DNA of 19,531 bases, taken from contig NZ_JAIDEN010000063.1 of the NCBI RefSeq assembly GCF_029054785.1, forward strand, positions 1 through 19,531, written 5' to 3'. Source of the DNA: Duncaniella sp. GTDB lineage: Bacteria; Bacteroidota; Bacteroidia; Bacteroidales; Muribaculaceae. A model generated the notes under the pieces. The model saw nothing but the letters and a program-made list of their open reading frames with translations, had not been told where the DNA came from and searched no databases. This document shows, piece after piece, positions 13,017-19,531 of the stretch. The position numbers and the translations under genes are program-made. How positions within the stretch are numbered: position 1 is the first letter of the stretch; each line of letters opens with the position of its first letter.

Positions 13017-15890
13017 ATGAGTACAGAAAACACCAACGATTCCAACGAACCACAGCGCTCCCCGGCGTCATCTCTGAGTGTGCTGGGGGCGCGGGTGCAT
13101 AACCTCAAAAATATAGACGTCGATATTCCCCACAACACTCTCACTGTCATCACCGGTCTGAGCGGCAGCGGGAAATCATCATTGGCTTTCGACACGATTT
13201 TTGCCGAAGGCCAGCGCCGTTACATAGAAACCTTTTCGGCTTATGCCCGAAACATGCTCGGCAACCTCGAACGTCCCGACGTGGATAAGATCACAGGCCT
13301 GAGCCCGGTGATCGCCATCGAGCAGAAAACAGTCAACCGCAACCCGCGAAGCACGATCGGAACCACCACAGAGGTCTATGACTTCCTGCGTCTGCTCTAT
13401 TCAAGGGTGGGTACGGCTGTCAGCTATGTCTCAGGCGAGCCGATGATAAAATACACCAGAGAGCAGATCGTCAATCTCATACTCCAGCGCTATGACGGCC
13501 ACAAGGTCTATATCCTTGCGCCTCTTGTCAAGAACCGCAAGGGTCATTACAAGGAGCTTTTCGAGCAGTTGCGTAAAAAAGGATTCCTGACGGTCCGGGT
13601 AGACGGAGAACTCAGGGATCTTATGGTCAACATGATGCTCGACCGTTATAAGAACCATGACATAGAACTGGTGATTGACCGTCTGAAGGTATCAGCAAAG
13701 GATCTGACCCGTCTGGAGTCAACAGTGGCCGATGCTCTCCGCCAGGGAGACCGGCAGGTGATGATCTATGATGTCGACAACGACAGTGCGGCCTATTTCT
13801 CACAGACCCTCATGGACCCCGTGAGCGGCATTTCATACCGCGAACCCGCGCCTCATAACTTCTCGTTCAACTCGCCGCTCGGTGCCTGCCCCTGCTGTAA
13901 AGGTCTGGGCTATGTCAATATTGTTGACCGCAACAAGATCATCCCGAATCCGGCGCTTTCGATCCATGAAGGTGCCGTGCTGCCGTTGGGCAAATATAAG
14001 AACTCGGTGATTTTCTGGCAGATCGATGCCATCTGCAAGAAATACGGCTTCACGATCAAGACTCCTGTAAAGGATCTGCCTGAAGAGGCGATCGGAGAGA
14101 TCCTCAACGGAACAAACGAGCGTCTGGTCATCGAGAACGACACGATGGCCACCTATAATTATTTCAACACCTATGAAGGGCTGGTGAAATACATAGAGAT
14201 GCAGCAGAACGAGGATGCCTCGGCGGCTGCCAGAAAATGGAGTGAAGGCTTTTTCTCGCGGGCAGTCTGTCCGGAGTGCAACGGCGACCGCCTGAACCGC
14301 GAGGCGCTTCATTTTTTTGTCGACGGACAGAACATAGCCCAGCTTTGCCGGCTTGACATATCGGATCTCTATGAATGGTCAAAGGATGTGGAGAGCCGTC
14401 TGTCTCCGACCCAGGCTCTGATTGCACGCGAGATAATGAAAGAGATCCGATCAAGACTGAAATTTCTCGTTGATGTCGGTCTGGAATATCTTCAACTCAA
14501 TAGGGCTTCGGCCACACTGTCGGGCGGTGAGAGCCAGCGCATCCGTCTGGCCACTCAGCTCGGATCGCAGCTTGTCAATGTGCTTTACATTCTCGATGAG
14601 CCGTCCATCGGACTGCATCAGCGTGACAACCGCCGCCTGATCGACTCCCTGAAGCAGCTTCGCGATGCCTCCAATTCGATTCTTGTGGTGGAGCACGACA
14701 AGGACATAATGCTTGATGCGGACTACATTGTCGACATCGGTCCGCAGGCCGGACGCAAGGGGGGCGAAGTGGTCTTTGCGGGTACTCCTAAGGATATGCT
14801 TTCAAAAGACACTCTGACTGCCAACTATCTCAACAGGCGGCTTACGATACCAATGCGGGATAAACCTCGCAAGGGCAACGGGCAGAAACTCGTGCTCCGA
14901 GGGGCTAAAGGCAACAATCTGAAAGACGTTACCCTGACTTTGCCTCTGGGGCGCTTCATCTGCGTGTCCGGAGTCTCCGGCAGCGGCAAATCATCGCTCA
15001 TCAATGCTACTCTGCAACCGATTCTGAGCCAGAAATTCTTCCGTTCCCAGACCGCGCCTTTGCCCTACGACAAGATCGAGGGTATCGAGAATATTGACAA
15101 GGTGGTGACCGTTGACCAGTCGCCCCTCGGCAAATCGCCTCGCTCAAATCCGGCCACATATACCGGAGTCTTTACAGCCATCCGCGATCTCTATGCCTCG
15201 CTGTCGGAGGCAAAAATCCGCGGTTATCGTCCGGGACGTTTCTCGTTCAATGTGTCGGGCGGACGGTGCGAGACCTGTTCCGGCAACGGCTACAAGACAA
15301 TTGAGATGAACTTTCTTCCGGATGTGCTTGTGCCTTGCGAGACTTGCGGAGGCAAGCGCTACAACCGCGAGACTCTTGAGGTGCGCTTCAAGGGAAAATC
15401 AATTGCGGATGTGCTTGACATGACCATCAATCAGGCCGTTGAGTTTTTTGCCGGTATTCCTGCGATCGTCAACAAGATCCAGGTGCTGCGTGACATCGGC
15501 CTTGGATACATCAAGCTCGGTCAGCCGTCATCGACTCTTTCAGGAGGAGAGAACCAGCGTGTGAAACTTGCCACCGAGCTTTCGCGCCGCGACACCGGCA
15601 AGACGCTTTTCATCCTCGACGAACCAACAACCGGACTGCACTTCGATGACATCAGAGTGTTGCTGACAGTGCTGAACCGTCTGGTCGACAAGGGAAATAC
15701 CGTGCTTGTGATTGAGCATAATCTCGATGTCATCTGCGCTGCCGACCATGTGATCGACATGGGCCCCGGCGGTGGCAAGAACGGAGGCCATATCATCACG
15801 ACCGGAACTCCCGCGCAGGTCGCACGGACTGATTCGCCGACAGCACCCTTTATCCGCGAGGTGCTTGAGGCCTCTCAGAAAGCGGTTTGA
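13017..15890 (+). CDS. uvrA: Excinuclease ABC subunit A
   Basis: This 957-residue protein is full-length UvrA, the damage-sensing ATPase of nucleotide excision repair, working with UvrB and UvrC on DNA. Visible parts are a first Walker A GLSGSGKSS (47-55), a UvrB-binding region near 140-230, CPCC (C291, C294) and CPEC (C418, C421) zinc ligands, signature LSGGESQRIRLA, Walker B LYILDEPSIGLHQ, a second Walker A GVSGSGKSS (652-660), a zinc finger with C751/C754 and C774/C777, signature LSGGENQRVKLA and Walker B LFILDEPTTGLH. The first CxxC pair of the classical N-terminal zinc finger is missing: DPVS (267-270) stands where E. coli has CPVC. The presence of the UvrB-binding region argues for UvrA1 rather than a short UvrA2. 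Its 3' end overlaps the convergent gene by 41 bases. Confidence 0.97.
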   Translation: MSTENTNDSNEPQRSPASSLSVLGARVHNLKNIDVDIPHNTLTVITGLSGSGKSSLAFDTIFAEGQRRYIETFSAYARNMLGNLERPDVDKITGLSPVIAIEQKTVNRNPRSTIGTTTEVYDFLRLLYSRVGTAVSYVSGEPMIKYTREQIVNLILQRYDGHKVYILAPLVKNRKGHYKELFEQLRKKGFLTVRVDGELRDLMVNMMLDRYKNHDIELVIDRLKVSAKDLTRLESTVADALRQGDRQVMIYDVDNDSAAYFSQTLMDPVSGISYREPAPHNFSFNSPLGACPCCKGLGYVNIVDRNKIIPNPALSIHEGAVLPLGKYKNSVIFWQIDAICKKYGFTIKTPVKDLPEEAIGEILNGTNERLVIENDTMATYNYFNTYEGLVKYIEMQQNEDASAAARKWSEGFFSRAVCPECNGDRLNREALHFFVDGQNIAQLCRLDISDLYEWSKDVESRLSPTQALIAREIMKEIRSRLKFLVDVGLEYLQLNRASATLSGGESQRIRLATQLGSQLVNVLYILDEPSIGLHQRDNRRLIDSLKQLRDASNSILVVEHDKDIMLDADYIVDIGPQAGRKGGEVVFAGTPKDMLSKDTLTANYLNRRLTIPMRDKPRKGNGQKLVLRGAKGNNLKDVTLTLPLGRFICVSGVSGSGKSSLINATLQPILSQKFFRSQTAPLPYDKIEGIENIDKVVTVDQSPLGKSPRSNPATYTGVFTAIRDLYASLSEAKIRGYRPGRFSFNVSGGRCETCSGNGYKTIEMNFLPDVLVPCETCGGKRYNRETLEVRFKGKSIADVLDMTINQAVEFFAGIPAIVNKIQVLRDIGLGYIKLGQPSSTLSGGENQRVKLATELSRRDTGKTLFILDEPTTGLHFDDIRVLLTVLNRLVDKGNTVLVIEHNLDVICAADHVIDMGPGGGKNGGHIITTGTPAQVARTDSPTAPFIREVLEASQKAV

Positions 15891-16326
15891 CGCGCAGGCG
15901 TGTGGCGCGTTTGCATTTCTGCTTGATCAGTCGCCGCATGCGTCGGTTGAGCTTTGGTGTCGCTTCCTCTTCAGGTAGAAGGTCTGTGTTGTCGTCGTTT
16001 ATGTCGGCTTCGGATGACTCCGGCCGCTTTGGTTTCTGAAGCTGAGGGGCTGTTTTCTGCTGTTTCACGTTTCTGTTTTTTGAGCGTTCGCGAGCACGGC
16101 TGGAACGGGTGATAGCTTTGTCGATTTCAGGGCGCAAAAGATTGAACATTAACTGTATGGCAGTCTCTTCGCTGTCTGAAGGGTCGGTCCCGTCGAGCAT
16201 ATAACGTTCGATGACGGCTATCGCTTTGCGCACGAGAGAAGGCTGACATTTTGAGAAAGATGTGCTTACGCGTGCACAGATTTCAGCATGAAATTTTTTT
16301 GAGACAGGGAGTGTGGATTTATTCAT
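15850..16326 (-). CDS. Basic hypothetical protein (158 residues)
   Basis: I start this at MNKSTLPVSKKF because a TATCTTTG promoter element sits 23 bases upstream; a longer frame to 16449 would run through the next gene's terminator. The N-terminal 85 residues look folded and helical: FHAEICARVSTSF (12-24), a VRKAIAVIERYMLDGTDPSD segment (32-51) and an AIQLMFNLLRPEIDKAI segment (56-72) followed by a basic stretch. The A-x-x-x-x-Y-x-x-x-G-x-x-P then x-x-x-F-x-x-x-x-x-x-I-D layout recalls small phage- or plasmid-type DUF6291-like domains, but this is weak. The remainder is a low-complexity linker, an acidic patch (DINDDNTDLLPEEE) and a basic tail (LNRRMRRLIKQKCKR) that could bind nucleic acid. 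Function not recognised. Its stop lies within uvrA. Confidence 0.65.
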   Translation of the reverse strand: MNKSTLPVSKKFHAEICARVSTSFSKCQPSLVRKAIAVIERYMLDGTDPSDSEETAIQLMFNLLRPEIDKAITRSSRARERSKNRNVKQQKTAPQLQKPKRPESSEADINDDNTDLLPEEEATPKLNRRMRRLIKQKCKRATRLRVKPLSERPQAPRG

Positions 16327-16348
16327 AGCGGCAGAAGTTTTTTCACTG

Positions 16349-16356
16349 CAAAGATA
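16349..16356 (-). promoter_or_regulatory. Candidate -7 element for the minus-strand hypothetical gene
   Basis: On the minus strand this reads TATCTTTG, an exact TAnnTTTG match, 22 bases before the ATG at 16326. No TTTG is visible at the -33 distance. It supports the shorter start. Confidence 0.5.
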
Positions 16357-16400
16357 CTGTCGCGTAGCCCGGTTTTGGTGCGATAATGCGGAGCGGGTGC

Positions 16401-16473
16401 AAAAAAATGAAAAAAACTGACACTCTGTCCGGACCATGCTGTATAGCAATGGCGATGGACAGAGTGTCAGTTT
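16401..16473 (-). terminator. Strong intrinsic terminator of the Spy-like gene
   Basis: Arms at 16414-16430 and 16457-16473 form a perfect 17-base-pair stem around a 26-base loop that can itself form a small inner stem. Read on the minus strand it is followed by TTTTTTT, CA and TTTTTTT. It lies 37 bases after the stop of the minus-strand gene at 16510-17172 and just before the promoter of the next minus-strand gene. Confidence 0.9.
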
Positions 16474-16509
16474 GAGACAGCTTCGGTTGAGAAGTGTGGA
16501 GAATGAGTT

Positions 16510-17172
16510 TTAGCGCTGTGCGTGATAGGGGAACACTTTGATTTTACCGTTGTCGATATAGTAAGCGGAATTTGAATCATTGGCATTTGGCTGAGCCTGC
16601 TGGTTCATGTTCTGCTTGTTGCCACGGTTGCCGTTTTTGTTTCCTTTGCGGGCATGGCCTTTCTTTGAATGGGCCATTTTGCCGTGGCGAGGACCACCTT
16701 TGAATCCCTGGTCGACATAATTGTTTTCAAGGAACTGTACATACTGCTCAGGAGTGAGGATGTTTTTCACCTTGGCGAGATAGTCGCGGCGGGCATCCAT
16801 TCTTTTCTGGCGGTTTTCGGCCTGTTTAGCCTGCTTTTCAGCCTTTGACTGCGACGCAGCGTTCACATCTTTTGCTTTTTTGTCTTTACAGCATTTTCCG
16901 GTTTTGGCTTTGTCGGAAGAAGTGCCATTCGCTGTTTTGTTGCATTTCTGACCGTTTCTCTGCGGGGCGATTGCCTTAAGTTCGGTCTTCTGCTGTTCGG
17001 TCAGATTGAGTCCTTCAAACGGGTTGGGACGGTTCGGTTTGTTGGCTTTATTGGCTTTCGTGCATTCGGTGCTGTTGGGGCATGCCTGTGAATTGGCGGG
17101 TGTCTGTGCTACGGCGGTAAGGCCTAAGGTTGATGCTAAAAGGATTGCGACACTTAAAATTGTTTTTTTCAT
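16510..17172 (-). CDS. Secreted Spy/CpxP-like protein with Cys residues and basic tail
   Basis: This 220-residue protein starts with a clear signal peptide (MKKTILSVAILLASTLGLTAVA, cleaved before QT). Two LTxxQ-type motifs, LTEQQ (57-61) and LTPEQY (139-144), are separated by a long Lys/Gln/Ala-rich helix with a DARRDYLAKVKNI segment. This is the pattern of Spy/CpxP-like periplasmic proteins, which act as chaperones or envelope-stress sensors; Bacteroidetes versions are often called DUF4890. It has five cysteines (31, 37, 77, 94, 95), unusual for this group. The C-terminal 65 residues are Gly/Lys/His/Asn-rich and basic, ending in a short beta-like YYIDNGKIKVFPY. It is monocistronic, with a strong terminator. 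A role in metal or polyanion binding is possible but unproven. Confidence 0.72.
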   Translation of the reverse strand: MKKTILSVAILLASTLGLTAVAQTPANSQACPNSTECTKANKANKPNRPNPFEGLNLTEQQKTELKAIAPQRNGQKCNKTANGTSSDKAKTGKCCKDKKAKDVNAASQSKAEKQAKQAENRQKRMDARRDYLAKVKNILTPEQYVQFLENNYVDQGFKGGPRHGKMAHSKKGHARKGNKNGNRGNKQNMNQQAQPNANDSNSAYYIDNGKIKVFPYHAQR

Positions 17173-17620
17173 CGTTGTCTTATCTTATTTATTATTATTT
17201 TTTTATCTGTACTTTAAAAGATCGTTTTGGTTAACCGTTTTTTGTCCGATTTTATATTTATGACAGACTGGATAACCGATGGTTTAAAGCGTAAGGTGCT
17301 GATTTAACAAAGTTTGTATCAATGGTTAAAATATTTGACCTGATTCTACGTCCGTCCCGATTGGCGGTAAGAATTGCCGTATTGGTCGAGAGTTATTTGA
17401 CTTTTAAGCGGAAAAATGCAAATCTTATATATCCGTATCATATAACCTGCAATGGGGGCGTCAGAAACGCGGTGCGCAGAAACTCATAGATGTTGATGCC
17501 AACTCCGACCGCTCAACGGCAGGTGGCCGATAGAAAAATAAAACTCAAAACACGAAAAAATGCCTGTCTTCAGTGTGCTGCAACAATTGTTATACCTTAT
17601 TATTACATATTGTCATCATT

Positions 17621-17645
17621 CTACCGCCCGGCGGGGGTAGTTTTT
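17621..17645 (+). terminator. Plus-strand intrinsic terminator without an obvious gene
   Basis: The sequence ctacc-g-cc-cggc-gg-g-ggtag forms a GC-rich stem with one G-G mismatch and a 4-base loop, followed directly by TTTTT. The orientation is plus only; the other side has no T tract. No plus-strand gene is recognised immediately upstream, suggesting a small RNA or an unannotated short transcript. Confidence 0.6.
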
Positions 17646-17679
17646 ATCAAAACTGTAAAGCAGAATGTGGCACAATTAT

Positions 17680-17687
17680 TAATTTTG
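17680..17687 (+). promoter_or_regulatory. Candidate promoter -7 element for the GH97 gene
   Basis: TAATTTTG matches TAnnTTTG, 79 bases before the ATG at 17767. The -33 side is weak. The leader contains a GGAGC/GCTCC stem (17699-17703 with 17728-17732). Confidence 0.5.
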
Positions 17688-17766
17688 CATTGTAAGCCGG
17701 AGCATGTGGATGACGGATTTCCGCGTCGCTCCTGAATCAACTATCGTCACATTTTTTAACTGAAAC

Positions 17767-19531
17767 ATGAAAACAATTATTTTTGGTGTGAGCCTGCTGA
17801 TTTCAGCCGGCGCATGGGCATCGCCGCTGACTGTGGCGAGTCCTGACGGAAAACTGAAGGTCGTGACCGATGTCGCCGGCGGCAGACCGGTGTACTCGGT
17901 AATCTATGACGGCAATACTATTCTTGAAAACTCTCCGCTGGGTCTGCTGACAGATGTCGGTGACCTTAGCAAGGGGATGTCGCTCGTCGGCTCTGAGACA
18001 TCGAAGGTCTCGAAGTCATACGACCAGGACAAAATCAAGAAGAGCCATATCGACTATGAGGCAAACCGTCTTGTCACCACGCTCAGAAATGACAAGGGTC
18101 ATGAGGTCTCTGTCGAGTGGCTGGTTTCTGACAACGACGTGGCCTTCCGCTATGTCATCCCTCGTCAGAACAACAGCGAGACCGGCGCCATGGTTGTCAG
18201 GAGCGAGGCGACCGGCTATCGTTTCCCCGGAGAGACAAAGGTGTTTCTTACCTCCCACAGCGAGCCGATGATTGGCTGGAAGCGCACAAAACCGAGCTAT
18301 GAGGAGTATTATATCACCGATGCCGCCATGGATACACCTTCGCAGTTCGGACGCGGCTTCACTTTCCCCGGCCTGTTCCGCGTCGGCGACAAGGGCTGGG
18401 CTCTGCTATCGGAGACAGGAGTCGACGGTTACTACTGCGCGTCGCACCTCAGTGACTACAATGACGGTGTTTTCTCGATAGCATATCCTATGCCTGAGGA
18501 AAACAACGGCAACGGCACAGCCGCCCCCGGCATAGCTCTTCCGGCCTCAACTCCCTGGCGCACAATCACCGTGGCCGACAATCTCGCTCCCATCGTGGAG
18601 ACAACCATTCCATGGAATGTCGTGGAGCCCCGCTATGAGACAAGTCGCCCCGGTCGCCCCGGCCGAGGAACATGGAGCTGGATTGTGTGGCAGGACAATT
18701 CCATGAACATGGATGACCAGAAGACTTTTGTCGACCTCGCCGTAGACCTCGGATATGAGAATATCCTCATCGACGCCGGCTGGGACAAGAACATCAGCTA
18801 TGAGCGCATGCCTGAGCTGCTTGGCTATGCAAAGGACAGAGGCATCCGGCCTATACTCTGGTACTCTTCGAGCGGCCACTGGAATGACATTGTCCAGAGC
18901 CCGACCAATAAGATGGACCGTCCCATTGTGCGCAAGAAAGAGATGAAATGGCTCCGCGACAACGGAGTGGAGTGTATCAAGGTCGACTTCTTCGGCGGAG
19001 ACAAGCAGGAGACGATGCGCCTCTATGAAGATATTCTCAGCGACGCGGCCGACTATGGTATCGACGTGATTTTCCATGGCTGCACACTCCCGCGCGGCTG
19101 GGAGAGAATGTATCCCAACCATGTAGGCAGCGAGGCAGTGTTTGCCTCTGAAAATCTCATTTTCGAGCAGATTCACTGCGATCTGGAGGCCTTCCATGCG
19201 ACTCTTCATCCATTTATCCGCAACGCTGTCGCCCTGATGGAATATGGCGGCTCGGTGTTCAACCGCCGCATGAGCCGCGACAACAAGAGCGGCAACACCC
19301 GTCTGACCGGCGACGGCTTCCAGCTCGCCACCTCAATCCTCTTTCAGAACCCGGTGCAGAATTTCGCCCTTACTCCCAACAATCTCACCGAAGCTCCCGC
19401 CGACGCGATTGCGTTCATGAAAGCCGTCCCGACTACATGGGACGATACCAGGCTTATTGACGGTTATCCTGGCAAATATGTCGTTCTTGCCCGCAGGCAT
19501 GCCAACAAGTGGTATATCGCCGGTGTCAATG
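17767..19531 (+). CDS. Glycoside hydrolase family 97, retaining/alpha-galactosidase-like (partial at 3' end)
   Basis: The frame is open from ATG 17767 to the window edge: 588 complete codons with no stop. A signal peptide (MKTIIFGVSLLISAGAWA) precedes an N-terminal beta domain beginning SPLTVASPDGKLKV, as in GH97. The catalytic barrel starts near GTWSWI (301-306), followed by ILIDAGWD (333-340), IKVDFFGGD and GSEAVF. D407 in KVDF occupies the place of the nucleophile in retaining GH97 alpha-galactosidases (BtGH97b type), and E456 in GSEAV is a plausible acid/base. Inverting SusB-type alpha-glucosidases lack that Asp. So I infer alpha-galactosidase or a related retaining activity, in the periplasm or on the surface. 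The C-terminal domain is cut off by the window edge. No SusC/SusD pair is visible on this side. Confidence 0.9.
   Translation, partial: MKTIIFGVSLLISAGAWASPLTVASPDGKLKVVTDVAGGRPVYSVIYDGNTILENSPLGLLTDVGDLSKGMSLVGSETSKVSKSYDQDKIKKSHIDYEANRLVTTLRNDKGHEVSVEWLVSDNDVAFRYVIPRQNNSETGAMVVRSEATGYRFPGETKVFLTSHSEPMIGWKRTKPSYEEYYITDAAMDTPSQFGRGFTFPGLFRVGDKGWALLSETGVDGYYCASHLSDYNDGVFSIAYPMPEENNGNGTAAPGIALPASTPWRTITVADNLAPIVETTIPWNVVEPRYETSRPGRPGRGTWSWIVWQDNSMNMDDQKTFVDLAVDLGYENILIDAGWDKNISYERMPELLGYAKDRGIRPILWYSSSGHWNDIVQSPTNKMDRPIVRKKEMKWLRDNGVECIKVDFFGGDKQETMRLYEDILSDAADYGIDVIFHGCTLPRGWERMYPNHVGSEAVFASENLIFEQIHCDLEAFHATLHPFIRNAVALMEYGGSVFNRRMSRDNKSGNTRLTGDGFQLATSILFQNPVQNFALTPNNLTEAPADAIAFMKAVPTTWDDTRLIDGYPGKYVVLARRHANKWYIAGVN

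Larger units (their letters stand above)
17173..17766. other. 594-base intergenic region between divergent genes
   Basis: No convincing protein gene is present. It holds, from left to right: an A/T-rich leader for the minus-strand gene; a GGTTAACC palindrome near 17229; a short stem (cggtaa / ttgccg around 17366-17379); an AT inverted repeat (ttatat at 17425-17430, atataa at 17440-17445); several small GC-rich stems at 17459-17528; a plus-strand terminator hairpin at 17621-17640; and a candidate promoter for the GH97 gene. A plus-strand frame at 17490-17735 runs through the terminator and promoter and has no recognisable protein character. Confidence 0.6.

Noticed and set aside
16327..16449. 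N-terminal extension of the minus-strand hypothetical gene
   Set aside because: It would run through the terminator of the neighbouring gene and the TATCTTTG promoter; the start at 16326 fits better.
17455..17530. Possible tmRNA or other known structured RNA starting GGGGGCG
   Set aside because: No tRNA-like ends, tag-peptide frame or known consensus could be found.
17490..17735. An 81-residue plus-strand open frame in the large intergenic region
   Set aside because: It crosses a terminator hairpin and a promoter element, has no conserved-looking sequence and no good start context.

Overview
This window looks like chromosomal DNA of a gut-type Bacteroidales, most probably a Muribaculaceae-like relative. 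The grounds are several TAnnTTTG -7 promoter elements typical of Bacteroidetes, weak Shine-Dalgarno sequences, a DUF4301 protein, a T9SS type B (CHU_C-like) C-terminal domain, a GH97 glycosidase, and the sequence style of UvrA and EngB. The family assignment is an inference. I see no rRNA, tRNA, CRISPR, insertion sequence or phage module. Most genes are on the plus strand; only two, near 16-17 kb, are on the minus strand.

Layout. 1-126 is the 3' end of a gene resembling rimO, which overlaps (ATGA) an isochorismate synthase at 123-1301. Next comes a tight cassette at 1356-6614: a membrane-anchored SGNH protein, a second SGNH protein overlapping it by ATGA, an MBOAT acyltransferase with a TTG start, and a third, compact SGNH hydrolase with a signal peptide. 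This resembles the MBOAT plus SGNH clusters that O-acetylate peptidoglycan or exopolysaccharide (PatA/PacA-Ape1 or AlgI-AlgJ/X type), but has three different SGNH partners. It is the most interesting system in the window.

After a Bacteroidetes-type promoter comes a DUF4301 protein (6791-8314), whose motifs resemble UDP-sugar pyrophosphorylases, with a hairpin terminator after it. Then follow an Eis-like GNAT acetyltransferase (8466-9542), the ribosome-assembly GTPase EngB (9591-10208) and a 54-residue charged protein (10259-10423). A promoter embedded in a nested palindrome precedes a secreted protein with a gliding-motility type sorting domain (10537-11850). A GH23 lytic transglycosylase (11971-12960) and uvrA (13017-15890) complete this plus-strand run.

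Two minus-strand genes follow. One is a basic hypothetical protein (15850-16326) whose 3' end overlaps that of uvrA. The other is a secreted, cysteine-containing, Spy/CpxP-like protein (16510-17172) with a strong intrinsic terminator. A 594-base gap (17173-17766) holds a stray plus-strand terminator hairpin, a possible unrecognised small RNA and a promoter for the last gene. That gene is a GH97 glycosidase of the retaining (alpha-galactosidase-like) type that runs off the right edge.

The common theme is the cell envelope: the O-acylation cassette, the lytic transglycosylase that O-acetylated peptidoglycan would block, a T9SS-type secreted protein, a periplasmic Spy-like protein and a secreted glycosidase. 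Mixed among them are housekeeping genes (uvrA, engB, rimO, menF).
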